This document shows, one piece after another, positions 18,226 to 27,558 of a DNA stretch of 64,000 nucleotides (the stretch's first letter is position 1; every line of letters begins with the position of its first letter). The translations under genes and the position numbers were made by a program. The notes beneath the pieces were generated by a model. It saw nothing but the letters and a program-made list of their open reading frames with translations, made no database searches and was not told the origin of the DNA. This stretch comes from PKWO01 sp036384915 (lineage in GTDB: Bacteria; Pseudomonadota; Gammaproteobacteria; Burkholderiales; Burkholderiaceae_D), in assembly GCA_036384915.1 (NCBI GenBank), contig DASVLJ010000062.1:186001-250000 (forward strand), written 5' to 3'.

Positions 18226-18367
18226 GATGCATTGCACAAATTGAATTTTCAACGCATTATAGGCTCATTTTCTGCCTTCCGGTACCGAAAAGCAAAAGGT
18301 ATTGCTTGCGGTTTTCCTTATTTAACAAATTGTTATCAAGACGCCTAGTATTTAGTGCAATGAAGTG

Positions 18368-19207
18368 TTACTGGCGGGCATTGCGCGTGTTGCTCGGCGC
18401 TTTCCCGGTGGAATAATTGCTGCGCCACGGGTTGATATCCAATCCTCCGCGGCGGGTATAGCGCGCGTACACCGCCAGCTTCTGCGGTTTGCAATGGGTC
18501 AGGATGTCCATGAAGATGCGCTCGACGCATTGTTCATGGAATTCATTGTGTTGGCGAAAGCCGATCAGATAGCGCAGCAGGCCTTCCTGGTCGATTTGCG
18601 CGCCGGCATAGCGGATTTGCACGCTACCCCAGTCGGGCTGGCCCGTGACGAGGCAATTCGACTTCAACAGGTGCGATACCAGAGTCTCTTCCACTGCGGC
18701 TTCGTCGACATTGGCTTTCAGCAGGCTTGGGTCGGGTAAATAATCGTCGACTTCAATATCGAGGCGGTCCAGCAGCAAGCCATCGAGTTCGCCCACGTGG
18801 AACTTGGCAAAATCCTCCGGCAGCGTCAGGCTGACATGCACGGGCGAGCCGAAACCGGCGGAGAGGTCGGCGCGCAGCAATTGCAGCAAGGCATCGGTGC
18901 CCGCCAGCCGCGTCTGGTTGAAGGAATTCAGATAAAGCTTGAATGATTTCGATTCGATGATATTGGGCGAATCGGCCGGTACGGTCACGGTGGCGATGGC
19001 AACCTGGGGCTTGCCGCGCAGATTGAGCCAGGAGACTTCGTAGGCGTTCCAGATGTCGACGCCGAAGAAGGGAAGTGTGCCCTTGATGCCAAGTTCGTCG
19101 CGCTTGTCCTGGCGCGCGATGGGAAATAACAGGCCGGGCTCGTAGTGTGAAACGTAGGCCGATTGTTTGCCCAGCGGGGATTCGTCGGCGGAATGCAAAT
19201 CAGACAT
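18368..19207 (-). CDS. queF: NADPH-dependent 7-cyano-7-deazaguanine reductase
   Basis: A 279-residue long-form QueF that reduces preQ0 to preQ1 in queuosine synthesis. The QueF motif is ESKSFKLYLNSFN (85-97). The catalytic Cys185 lies in SNCLVTGQPDWGS with Asp192. His224 and Glu225 lie in the FHEQCVE segment. The two halves match the type II, two-domain tunnel-fold enzyme. It follows the queuosine precursor transporter gene by one base, which ties the two functions together. Confidence 0.97.
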   Translation of the reverse strand: MSDLHSADESPLGKQSAYVSHYEPGLLFPIARQDKRDELGIKGTLPFFGVDIWNAYEVSWLNLRGKPQVAIATVTVPADSPNIIESKSFKLYLNSFNQTRLAGTDALLQLLRADLSAGFGSPVHVSLTLPEDFAKFHVGELDGLLLDRLDIEVDDYLPDPSLLKANVDEAAVEETLVSHLLKSNCLVTGQPDWGSVQIRYAGAQIDQEGLLRYLIGFRQHNEFHEQCVERIFMDILTHCKPQKLAVYARYTRRGGLDINPWRSNYSTGKAPSNTRNARQ

Positions 19208-19208
19208 G

Positions 19209-19943
19209 CTAAATCTTCAATTTGAAGGGATTGAAATTGGTATCCCGATCATAATAGTCTTCCTGCTCCATGCGTTTCAGGAATGCCACGATGCGGTAGG
19301 TAATGGGCGTCATGACGAATTCCCAGCCGGACTTGAGGCAATACTGTACGGCGGCAACGACGAAAATCTGGTCGTCGGGCCAGATCCCGTAGAAGGCGAT
19401 CACGTAAAACAGCGAAGAATCGACCAGTTCGCCACATAAGGTGGAGCCGATGATGCGGCTCCACAAGTGTTTTCCTGCGGTGGCGATCTTCATCTTGGCC
19501 AGGACATAGCTGTTGGCAAAGCTGCCGCACCAGAACGCGATCATCGAACCGGCGACGATGCGCGGCGTATTGCCGAACACGGCTTGCAGGTGGGTCTGGT
19601 AATCCTGGTTGAACGAGTTGGCAGCCGGCGTCAGCGCCAGCACCACGATGGACATCAGGGCGGCGAAGGCCAGGGCGGCAAATCCGGCCCAGATCACACG
19701 ACGGTCGCGCCCGTAACCGTACACCTCGGTCAGGATGTCGCCGAAGATATACGAAATCGGAAAGAACAAGACCCCTGCGCCGAAGGTCAGCGGTTTACCG
19801 ATGAAAGGCAGTGTGACTTGCGCCGCCTTGGCCGCGCCGATCAGATTGGAGCACAGCAAGACCGCGACGAAGGCTGCCATGACGAAGTCATAGTACTTGT
19901 ATTGCCCGATCGGGCGCATCGTTGCCTGGCTCGGCTGTGACAT
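19209..19943 (-). CDS. Queuosine precursor transporter (YhhQ/QPTR family)
   Basis: A 244-residue inner-membrane protein with about six hydrophobic helices. Family landmarks are YDFVMAAFVAVLLCSNLIGAA near the N-terminus, LFFPISYIFGDILTEVYGY, and the LVDSSLFYVIAFYGIW segment. Members (VUT/COG1738) import queuosine precursors such as preQ0 or preQ1. Its place between ilvA and queF, one base from queF, supports the assignment. With both import and reduction encoded, the cell could salvage preQ0. Confidence 0.93.
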   Translation of the reverse strand: MSQPSQATMRPIGQYKYYDFVMAAFVAVLLCSNLIGAAKAAQVTLPFIGKPLTFGAGVLFFPISYIFGDILTEVYGYGRDRRVIWAGFAALAFAALMSIVVLALTPAANSFNQDYQTHLQAVFGNTPRIVAGSMIAFWCGSFANSYVLAKMKIATAGKHLWSRIIGSTLCGELVDSSLFYVIAFYGIWPDDQIFVVAAVQYCLKSGWEFVMTPITYRIVAFLKRMEQEDYYDRDTNFNPFKLKI

Positions 19944-19955
19944 GGTTTGCCCCGA

Positions 19956-21479
19956 TTACAGGAACAGCTTGTAGACCGGGTTGTCCGTTTCGTCCCAGTA
20001 GCGGTAGCCCAGGCTGGCGAGGAATTCGCGGAAGGCTTTCATTTCCTTCTTCGGCACCTGGATGCCGACCAGGATGCGGCCCACGTCGCCGCCCTGGTTG
20101 CGGTAGTGGAACAGGCTGATATTCCAGTTCGGCGCCATGCTGTCGAGGAAGCGCATCAAGGCACCGGGCCGTTCCGGGAATTCGAAGCGGTACAGCAATT
20201 CATCTTTGGCCAGATCGCTCTTGCCGCCGACCAGGTGGCGAATATGCAGCTTGGCCAATTCGTCGTGTGTCAAGTCCAGCGTCTTGAAGCCGTGCTTTTC
20301 GAAATTGCGCGCGATCTTGCCCGGCTCCTCGCGGTTCGAAACCTGCACGCCGACGAAAATGTGCGCCGCATCGGCGCCGCTGATGCGGTAGTTGAACTCG
20401 GTCACGTTGCGCGGGCCGACCAGTTCGCAGAAGCGTTTGAAGCTGCCGCGCGCTTCGGGAATGGTTACGGCAAATACGGCCTCGCGCGCCTCACCGACTT
20501 CGGCGCGTTCGGTCACGAAGCGCAGCCGGTCGAAATTCATGTTGGCGCCGCACGTGATGGCCACCAGCGTTTCGCCTTTGAGAGGCTTTTTCGCAGCTTG
20601 CCGCTGTTCGAGATAGGCCTTGGCGCCGGCTACGGCCATCGCACCCGAAGGTTCGAGGATGCTCCGGGTTTCCTGGAACACGTCCTTGATCGCGGCACAT
20701 ACGGCATCGTTGTCGACCACGATGAAATCGTCGACCAATTGCTTGGTCAGCCTGAAGGTTTCCTCGCCGACAAGCTTGACGGCCGTACCGTCGCAGAACA
20801 GGCCCACGTCGTTCAAGGCTACGCGGCGCCCGGCCTTGACGCTGCGGAGCATGGCGTCGGAATCCGGGGTCTGGACGCCGATCACCTTGATGTCCGGCCG
20901 CACTGCCTTGACATAGGAGGCCACGCCCGAAATCAGGCCGCCGCCGCCGATGGCGACGAAGATCGCATGAATCGGTCCTTGATGCTGGCGCAGGATTTCC
21001 ATGCCTACCGTGCCTTGGCCTGCAATGACGTCGGGGTCGTCAAATGGATGGACGAAGGTCAGCTTGAGTTTTTTTTCCAGCGCGAGCGCATGTTGATAGG
21101 CATCCGAATACGAATCGCCGAACAACACGACTTCGCCGCCATGGGCCTTGACCGCCTCGATCTTGACCGGCGGCGTCGTGGTCGGCATGACGATCACGGC
21201 GCGGCAACCCATGCGCTTGGCCGACATGGCCACGCCTTGCGCATGGTTGCCGGCTGAAGCGCAGATCACGCCGCGCTTGATTTGCGCCGGCGTCAGGTGT
21301 GCCATCTTGTTGTAGGCGCCACGGATCTTGAAGCTGAATACGCTCTGCATGTCCTCGCGCTTGAGATAAATTCGGTTATCCATGCGCGCGGACAGCGCAG
21401 GAGCGAAATCGAGCGGCGATTCGATGGCGACGTCATAGACGCGGGCGGTCAGTATCTTTTGCAGGTAATCCGTGGTCAT
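19956..21479 (-). CDS. ilvA: Threonine ammonia-lyase, biosynthetic
   Basis: A 507-residue PLP enzyme that converts threonine to 2-oxobutanoate, the first step of isoleucine synthesis. The PLP lysine is Lys51 in SFKIRGAYNKM and the phosphate-binding loop is the glycine-rich GGGGLISG. The C-terminal 170 residues hold two ACT-like regulatory domains, as expected for the isoleucine-inhibited biosynthetic form. It is the first gene of the ilvA-transporter-queF run, with a 12-base gap to the transporter. Confidence 0.97.
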   Translation of the reverse strand: MTTDYLQKILTARVYDVAIESPLDFAPALSARMDNRIYLKREDMQSVFSFKIRGAYNKMAHLTPAQIKRGVICASAGNHAQGVAMSAKRMGCRAVIVMPTTTPPVKIEAVKAHGGEVVLFGDSYSDAYQHALALEKKLKLTFVHPFDDPDVIAGQGTVGMEILRQHQGPIHAIFVAIGGGGLISGVASYVKAVRPDIKVIGVQTPDSDAMLRSVKAGRRVALNDVGLFCDGTAVKLVGEETFRLTKQLVDDFIVVDNDAVCAAIKDVFQETRSILEPSGAMAVAGAKAYLEQRQAAKKPLKGETLVAITCGANMNFDRLRFVTERAEVGEAREAVFAVTIPEARGSFKRFCELVGPRNVTEFNYRISGADAAHIFVGVQVSNREEPGKIARNFEKHGFKTLDLTHDELAKLHIRHLVGGKSDLAKDELLYRFEFPERPGALMRFLDSMAPNWNISLFHYRNQGGDVGRILVGIQVPKKEMKAFREFLASLGYRYWDETDNPVYKLFL

Positions 21480-21766
21480 AACAAGGCTGCGCTTCTTTCC
21501 GTTTCAAAAGGATGGCCGGTCATTATAAGGGAGCAATTCATGCTTCCGATGCGGCGGGGCTAATTTGGCAGCTTTGTACGCCGTTTGGTCATGTATGAAC
21601 AAAAAACAAAGAAAAGGCAAAAATTTTTTGCGAAATTCAAAAAAATGACCCTACAAATTGCAGGGAAAATCGCACGTCGAATTGCGCAAGATGCGGTTTC
21701 ATGGGACGTGGTGCATTGCAATAGGCTAGAATGCTCATTTGTACCCTCACACCAACCTGGCAACTG

Positions 21767-24700
21767 ATGAACGCCCCGGCACAACTTCACACCCTCTTGT
21801 CGGACGCGGCTCCCGAAGCTGCGGCCACCCGTCTGCGAGAAATTCCGTACAACTATACGTCTTTCTCCGATCGTGAAATTGTGATCCGCCTGTTGGGCGA
21901 GGAGTCCTGGCATGTGCTCGAGCAATTGCGCGCCGTGCGTCAAACCGGGCGCTCCGCGCGCATGCTCTACGAGGTGCTGGGTGACATCTGGGTCGTGCTG
22001 CGCAACCCCTATCTGCAAGACGACATGCTGGACAACCCCAAGCGGCGCCAGGCCTTGATCGATGCCTTGAACCACCGCCTGGCCGAGGTCGACAAGCGCC
22101 GCGTCAACGACGCGCGCGAAGATGCCAGCGCCGAAGCGGCCAACCGCAGCGCCAGCGTCGAAGCCTTGCTGCACTCGGCGCGCAAGGCCGTGGCCGCATT
22201 CGGCGAAGAATTCCGCCGCACCTGGGATTTGCGCAAGCGCGCCGTGCGCGTGCTCGGGCGCTATACGGCCAAGGACAATATCAAGTTCGACGGTCTCTCG
22301 CGCGTCTCGCATGTGACCGACGCGACCGACTGGCGCGTCGAATATCCGTTCGTGGTGTTGACGCCCGACAGCGAAGACGAAATGGCCGGCCTGGTCAAGG
22401 CCTGCATCGAACTCGGGCTTACCATCATCCCGCGCGGAGGCGGCACCGGCTATACCGGCGGCGCGATTCCGCTCACCGCCATGTCGGCCGTCATCAATAC
22501 CGAAAAGCTGGAACAGCTTGGCGCCGTGGAAATGGTGCGCCTGCCCGGGGTGGACAAGGATTACGCCACGATTTATTCCGGCGCCGGCGTGGTCACCAAG
22601 CGCGTATCCGATGCGGCCGAGAAGGCCGGCTTCGTGTTCGCCGTCGACCCGACTTCGGCCGAGGCTTCGTGCATAGGCGGCAACATCGCCATGAACGCGG
22701 GCGGCAAGAAAGCCGTACTCTGGGGCACGGCGCTCGACAACCTGGCGAGCTGGCGCATGGTCGACCCGAATGGCGATTGGCTTGAAGTCACGCGCCTGGA
22801 TCACAACCTGGGCAAGATTCATGACGTGGCCATGGCGCGTTTCAAGCTCGAATGGTCGCATCCGGGAGAGAAGGGCAAGGCCGGCGAAGTATTCAAGACT
22901 GAGACGCTGGAAATCCCCGGCAGCCTGTTCCGCAAGAAGGGCCTGGGCAAGGACGTCACTGACAAATTCCTGGCAGGCCTGCCAGGCATCCAGAAAGAGG
23001 GCTGCGACGGTTTGATCACCTCGGCGCGCTGGATCTTGCACAAGATGCCCAAGCATACGCGCACGGTCTGCCTCGAATTCTTCGGCCAGGCGCGCGATGC
23101 GATTCCATCCATCGTTGAAATCAAGGATTACCTTGACGGCGAAACGAAGAAGGGCGGCGCCGTCCTGGCCGGCCTGGAGCACCTTGACGAGCGCTACCTG
23201 CGCGCCGTCGGCTACACCACCAAGTCCAAGCGCGGCGTGCTGCCCAAGATGGCCTTGTTCGGCGATATCGTCGGCGACGATGAAGCCGCCGTGGCGCAGG
23301 CCGCCTCGGAAGTGGTGCGCATGGCCAACAAGCACGTCGGCGAAGGCTTCGTAGCGGTGAGCCCGGAAACACGCAAGAAATTCTGGCTCGACCGCGCCCG
23401 CACGGCGGCTATCTCCAAGCATACCAACGCCTTCAAGATCAATGAAGACGTGGTGATTCCCTTGGACCGCATGGGTGAATACACCGACGGCATCGAGCGC
23501 ATCAATATCGAACTGTCGATCCAGAACAAGCTCAAGCTGCTCGACGAATTGGCGGCCTTCTTTGCGCGCGGCAACCTGCCGCTGGGGAAGAGCGAAGATG
23601 CCGACGGCGGCGATATTCCCGCCGCCGAGTTGCTGGAAGACCGCGTCAACCAGGCCGAGCAATTGGTGGCAGAGACGCGGGCGCGCTGGGCGTATCTGCT
23701 GGCCCATCTCGATACGCGCTTGGCCGATGCGCGCGCCGAGCTGGGCAGCCTCGGCCTGGCCAGGCTCGACACGGTATTCGACGAGCGCCTGAAGTTGCAG
23801 CCGCAAGCCACGCTATTCCACGTTGCGCAAGATCGCACGATACGCATATCATGGAAGAACGAGGTGCGCGCGCCATTGCGCCAGATATTCGGCGGATCGG
23901 CCTTCAAGGCCATCCTTGACGAAACGCTGGCGATCCACAAGCGCGTCTTGCGTAGCCGCGTTTTCGTTGCCCTGCACATGCATGCCGGCGACGGCAACGT
24001 GCACACCAATATCCCGGTCAATTCCGACGACTACGGCATGCTGCAAGTGGCGCATCATGCCGTGGCACGCATCATGGTGCTGGCGCGCTCGCTCGACGGC
24101 GTGATCTCGGGCGAGCACGGTATCGGCATCACCAAGCTCGAATTCCTCACCGAGGAAGAAATCGGCTCGTTCCGCGCCTACAAGGAGCGCATCGACCCCG
24201 AAGGCCGCTTCAACAAGGGCAAGCTCTTGAACCTGCCTGGCATGCATGCCGACTTGCGCAATGCCTATACGCCCTCATTCGGCCTGATGGGACACGAATC
24301 GCTGATCATGCAGCAAAGCGATATCGGGGCCATCTCCAACAGCGTCAAGGATTGCCTGCGCTGCGGCAAGTGCAAGCCCGTTTGCGCCACCCACGTGCCG
24401 CGCGCCAACTTGCTGTACTCGCCGCGCAATAAGATCCTCGCCACCTCGCTGCTGGTCGAAGCCTTCCTTTACGAAGAGCAGACGCGGCGCGGCATTTCGA
24501 TTCGCCACTGGGAGGAATTCGAGGGCGTGGCCGACCATTGCACCGTCTGCCATAAGTGCCTGACGCCTTGCCCCGTCGATATCGATTTCGGCGATGTCTC
24601 GATGAACATGCGCAACCTGTTGCGCAAGATGGGGCAGAAATCGTTCAATCCCGGTACGGCAGCCTCGATGTTTTTCCTCAACGCCAAGGATCCCGCCACG

Positions 24701-25765
24701 GTCAACGCCGCGCGCAAGGTAATCTTCGGCTTGGGCGTGAAGGCGCAACGCTTCGCCAACGATTTGTTCAAGCTGGCGGCCAAGAAGCAGACCAAGGCGC
24801 CGCCCGCGACGGTGAACAAGCCGCCGATCAAGGAGCAGGTGATCCACTTCGTCAACAAGAAGATGCCGGGCAACCTGCCGAAGAAGACCGCGCGCGGTTT
24901 GCTCGAAATCGAAGACGACAAGATCATCCCCATCATCCGCAATCCGCAAAAGACCACGGCCAATACCGAAGCCGTGTTTTATTTCCCCGGCTGCGGGTCG
25001 GAACGCCTGTTCTCGCAGGTCGGCCTGGCGACGCAAGCCATGCTGTGGGAAGCCGGTGTGCAGACGGTGCTGCCGCCGGGCTATCTGTGCTGCGGTTATC
25101 CGCAGCGCGGTTCGGGCTTCTACGACAAGGCTGAGCAGATCATCACCGACAACCGCGTGCTGTTCCATCGCATGGCCAACACGCTCAACTACCTCGACAT
25201 CAAGACCGTGGTGGTGTCTTGCGGCACGTGCTATGACCAGTTGCAGGGCTACGAATTCGAAAAGATATTCCCGGGTTGCCGCATCGTGGACATCCACGAA
25301 TACCTGATGGAAAAGAATCTGAAGCTCGAAGGCGTGACCGGCGCGCGTTATATGTATCACGACCCCTGCCACAGCCCGATGAAGCTGCAAGACCCGCTCA
25401 AGACGGTCAACAGCCTGATCGTGACGGCCGACAAGCAAAAGATAGAAAAGAACGACCGCTGCTGCGGCGAAGCCGGCACGCTCGCCGTGGCGCGGCCCGA
25501 TATCTCCACGCAGGTACGCTTCCGCAAGGAAGAGGAAATGCAAAAGGGCGCGGCCAAGCTGCGCGGCGACGGCTTCGACGGCCAGGTCAAGGTACTCACG
25601 TCCTGCCCGGCATGCCTGCAGGGCTTGACGCGCTACAACGAAGACACGAATACCGATGCCGACTACATCGTGGTCGAAATGGCGCGCCACATGCTCGGCG
25701 AGAACTGGATGGCCGATTACGTGGCCCGGGCGAACGCCGGCGGCATCGAGAGGGTCTTGTTGTGA
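21767..25765 (+). CDS. Fused FAD/Fe-S oxidoreductase, D-lactate dehydrogenase type
   Basis: A very large protein of 1332 residues that fuses the FAD and iron-sulfur parts that are separate subunits in glycolate oxidase. After an N-terminal region of about 190 residues (DUF3683-like) comes the FAD_binding_4 domain with GRGGGTGYTGG near 222-232. The FAD-oxidase C domain has HMHAGDGNVHTN near 737. Two 4Fe-4S motifs follow near 863 (CLRCGKCKPVC) and 925 (CTVCHKCLTPCP). Two CCG domains complete the protein, with CCGYP, SCGTC, DPCHSP and CCGEAG. By family it oxidises a 2-hydroxy acid, probably D-lactate, and feeds electrons to quinone. The ATG at 21767 is preferred to 21731. An AT-rich promoter region precedes it. 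Confidence 0.93.
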   Translation: MNAPAQLHTLLSDAAPEAAATRLREIPYNYTSFSDREIVIRLLGEESWHVLEQLRAVRQTGRSARMLYEVLGDIWVVLRNPYLQDDMLDNPKRRQALIDALNHRLAEVDKRRVNDAREDASAEAANRSASVEALLHSARKAVAAFGEEFRRTWDLRKRAVRVLGRYTAKDNIKFDGLSRVSHVTDATDWRVEYPFVVLTPDSEDEMAGLVKACIELGLTIIPRGGGTGYTGGAIPLTAMSAVINTEKLEQLGAVEMVRLPGVDKDYATIYSGAGVVTKRVSDAAEKAGFVFAVDPTSAEASCIGGNIAMNAGGKKAVLWGTALDNLASWRMVDPNGDWLEVTRLDHNLGKIHDVAMARFKLEWSHPGEKGKAGEVFKTETLEIPGSLFRKKGLGKDVTDKFLAGLPGIQKEGCDGLITSARWILHKMPKHTRTVCLEFFGQARDAIPSIVEIKDYLDGETKKGGAVLAGLEHLDERYLRAVGYTTKSKRGVLPKMALFGDIVGDDEAAVAQAASEVVRMANKHVGEGFVAVSPETRKKFWLDRARTAAISKHTNAFKINEDVVIPLDRMGEYTDGIERINIELSIQNKLKLLDELAAFFARGNLPLGKSEDADGGDIPAAELLEDRVNQAEQLVAETRARWAYLLAHLDTRLADARAELGSLGLARLDTVFDERLKLQPQATLFHVAQDRTIRISWKNEVRAPLRQIFGGSAFKAILDETLAIHKRVLRSRVFVALHMHAGDGNVHTNIPVNSDDYGMLQVAHHAVARIMVLARSLDGVISGEHGIGITKLEFLTEEEIGSFRAYKERIDPEGRFNKGKLLNLPGMHADLRNAYTPSFGLMGHESLIMQQSDIGAISNSVKDCLRCGKCKPVCATHVPRANLLYSPRNKILATSLLVEAFLYEEQTRRGISIRHWEEFEGVADHCTVCHKCLTPCPVDIDFGDVSMNMRNLLRKMGQKSFNPGTAASMFFLNAKDPATVNAARKVIFGLGVKAQRFANDLFKLAAKKQTKAPPATVNKPPIKEQVIHFVNKKMPGNLPKKTARGLLEIEDDKIIPIIRNPQKTTANTEAVFYFPGCGSERLFSQVGLATQAMLWEAGVQTVLPPGYLCCGYPQRGSGFYDKAEQIITDNRVLFHRMANTLNYLDIKTVVVSCGTCYDQLQGYEFEKIFPGCRIVDIHEYLMEKNLKLEGVTGARYMYHDPCHSPMKLQDPLKTVNSLIVTADKQKIEKNDRCCGEAGTLAVARPDISTQVRFRKEEEMQKGAAKLRGDGFDGQVKVLTSCPACLQGLTRYNEDTNTDADYIVVEMARHMLGENWMADYVARANAGGIERVLL

Positions 25766-26190
25766 CGGACTCCTGCGAGCTGTGCCGGCAGAGCGGCGGG
25801 CAGGAAATCTACCGCTGCGAGACCTACCGTGTCGTGCTGGTCGATGATGCTTCCTTCCCCGGTTTCTGCCGCGTGATCTGGAATGCCCACGTCGCCGAAG
25901 TGACGGATCTCGATTGGCCCGAGCGCGGCGTGCTGATGAACGCGGTCTGGCTGGTCGAACAAGCCGTGCGTGAAGTGATGGCGCCGGACAAGGTCAACCT
26001 CGCCAGTCTGGGCAATGTCGTGCCGCACCTGCATTGGCACGTGATTCCGCGTTACCGCGACGACACCCATTTTCCCAGCCCGGTCTGGGCCGCGCCGAAT
26101 CGCCCGGCCGATGTCGCGCAGCTGGAAGCGCGGCGCGCCAGACTGCCGGCGCTGGCCGAACGCATCAGGCAGCTGGCAGGCGAAAAGTAG
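25762..26190 (+). CDS. HIT family protein
   Basis: A 142-residue histidine-triad nucleotide hydrolase/transferase-fold protein. The HIT motif is HLHWHVIPR near residues 93-101. The N-terminal pair CELC may bind metal. The start is GTG at 25762, overlapping the stop of the dehydrogenase gene (GTGA), so the two are translationally coupled. The longer open frame that begins upstream is a shadow of the dehydrogenase. Substrates of this group are unknown (often AMP-lysine or Ap4A-like). Confidence 0.93.
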   Translation: MTDSCELCRQSGGQEIYRCETYRVVLVDDASFPGFCRVIWNAHVAEVTDLDWPERGVLMNAVWLVEQAVREVMAPDKVNLASLGNVVPHLHWHVIPRYRDDTHFPSPVWAAPNRPADVAQLEARRARLPALAERIRQLAGEK

Positions 26191-26195
26191 GAACC

Positions 26196-26600
26196 ATGAG
26201 CAATAGCCCCATCCCAACTGAAATCAAGCTGCGCAAGCAATCGCGCCTGCTCGAAATCGGCTTCGACGACGGCAATCAATTTGCCTTCAGCTTTGAGTTC
26301 CTGCGCGTGTATTCCCCCTCGGCCGAGGTCAAGGGCCATGGCCCGGGCCAGGAAACGCTGCAGACCGGTAAGCGCGACGTGCAGATCACAGCTTTGGAGC
26401 CGGTAGGTCATTACGCGATCCAGCCGTATTTTTCCGACGGGCACAATAGCGGCATCTATTCCTGGGATTACCTGTACCGCCTCGGGATGGAGCAGGAAAA
26501 GCTGTGGCGCGAATATGGCGACAAGCTGGAAGCGGCAGGTTTCACACGCGAATCGGGGCGTGATGCTCCCATGCAAGCCCTTAAGGGCGGTTGCGGGTAG
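26196..26600 (+). CDS. DUF971 (gamma-butyrobetaine hydroxylase N-terminal-like) protein
   Basis: A 134-residue protein matching the DUF971 pattern: PTEIKLRKQSRLLEIGFDDG, FSFEFLRVYSPSAEV, GHYAIQPYFSDGHNSGIYSWDYL in pieces. The domain occurs alone in proteobacteria and as the N-terminal part of carnitine-synthesis hydroxylases; its role alone is not established, possibly Fe-S handling. ATG 26196 lies five bases after the HIT stop. It is the last gene before a 207-base gap that contains a repeat-like hairpin and the ubiE promoter. Confidence 0.9.
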   Translation: MSNSPIPTEIKLRKQSRLLEIGFDDGNQFAFSFEFLRVYSPSAEVKGHGPGQETLQTGKRDVQITALEPVGHYAIQPYFSDGHNSGIYSWDYLYRLGMEQEKLWREYGDKLEAAGFTRESGRDAPMQALKGGCG

Positions 26601-26669
26601 CGTGGAAAAGCCGTGGCGTGCGACACCCGGCGATTCCCCAAATGCGTCAAAATCTCCTATTGAGCGCTC

Positions 26670-26708
26670 GGTGGGTGTGCCGGGCCGCGCAGGCTCCGCT
26701 TACCCACC
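26670..26708. repeat. REP-like extragenic palindrome
   Basis: GGTGGGT (26670-26676) pairs with ACCCACC (26702-26708) around a GC-rich 25-base middle. It lies between the DUF971 and ubiE genes. The sequence style (GGTGGGT ... GCTTACCCACC) resembles short extragenic palindromes scattered in many proteobacterial genomes; copy number cannot be tested in one window. Confidence 0.5.
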
Positions 26709-26752
26709 CTTCATCCCGGTACATGCGAATCCGATGCCTCAGCCCGAATAGC

Positions 26753-26781
26753 GGTTGCTACTGATAGATTGTCGCTATAAT
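26753..26781 (+). promoter_or_regulatory. Candidate sigma-70 promoter for ubiE
   Basis: A perfect TATAAT lies at 26776-26781. The best -35 candidate is GGTTGC at 26753-26758 (17-base spacer) or TTGCTA at 26755-26760 (15-base spacer). The start codon is 27 bases downstream of the -10, so the leader is short. Confidence 0.55.
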
Positions 26782-26807
26782 GTGCCCGAACTAGGGCCTA
26801 TATAGCC

Positions 26808-27542
26808 ATGACCAACACTACCCATTTCGGTTACAAAACCGTCGCGGAAGACGAAAAGGCGCATAAGGTCGCCGAAGTCTTTCATTCCGTCGCATCCAAG
26901 TACGACATCATGAACGACGTGATGTCGGCCGGCTTGCATCGCCTGTGGAAGACTTTCACTATCGCCCAGGCCGGCATACGTCCCGGTTTCAAGGTGCTTG
27001 ACATCGCTGGAGGTACGGGCGACCTCGCCAAAGCATTTGCGCGCCAAGCCGGGCCGACGGGCGAAGTCTGGCTTACCGACATCAACGAATCAATGCTGCG
27101 CGTCGGGCGTGACCGCTTGCTCAACCAGGGCCTGCAAATCCCGGTCATGCTGTGCGATGCGGAAAAGCTGCCTTTCCCGAACAATTACTTCGACCGTGTT
27201 TCGGTTGCTTTCGGCTTGCGTAACATGACGCACAAGGATGCCGCCCTGGCCGAGATGGCGCGCGTGCTGAAGCCGGGTGGCAAGCTGCTGGTGCTCGAGT
27301 TTTCCAAGGTCTGGGAGCCGCTGGCCAAGCCTTACGACCTGTATTCGTTCAAGGTCTTGCCTTGGATGGGGCAGCGCATAGCGGGCGACGCCGAGAGCTA
27401 CCGTTACCTGGCGGAATCGATCCGCATGCATCCCGACCAGGAAACGTTGAAGGCCATGATGGAGACCGCTGGCTTGTCCCAGGTCAAGTATTTCAACCTC
27501 ACCGCAGGCGTGGCTGCCCTGCATACCGGCATCAAGTTCTGA
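26808..27542 (+). CDS. ubiE: Ubiquinone/menaquinone C-methyltransferase
   Basis: A 244-residue SAM-dependent methyltransferase for the C-methylation step of ubiquinone. The SAM motif is VLDIAGGTGDLAKAF; the family signature NDVMSAGLHRLWK is near the N-terminus, and the C-terminal part ends with the typical LTAGVAALHTGIKF. It opens the block ubiE-Tim44-ubiJ-ubiB, which groups several ubiquinone genes. A perfect -10 element lies just upstream. Confidence 0.97.
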   Translation: MTNTTHFGYKTVAEDEKAHKVAEVFHSVASKYDIMNDVMSAGLHRLWKTFTIAQAGIRPGFKVLDIAGGTGDLAKAFARQAGPTGEVWLTDINESMLRVGRDRLLNQGLQIPVMLCDAEKLPFPNNYFDRVSVAFGLRNMTHKDAALAEMARVLKPGGKLLVLEFSKVWEPLAKPYDLYSFKVLPWMGQRIAGDAESYRYLAESIRMHPDQETLKAMMETAGLSQVKYFNLTAGVAALHTGIKF

Positions 27543-27558
27543 CCTACGGGGAACCGGC

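Noticed and set aside
21590..21660. AT-rich stretch before the large dehydrogenase considered as an insertion edge
   Set aside because: No inverted repeats or target-site duplications are seen; it is more likely a promoter region.
25276..25761. N-terminal extension of the HIT gene
   Set aside because: It overlaps the dehydrogenase C-terminus in another frame; the HIT domain begins at GTG 25762.
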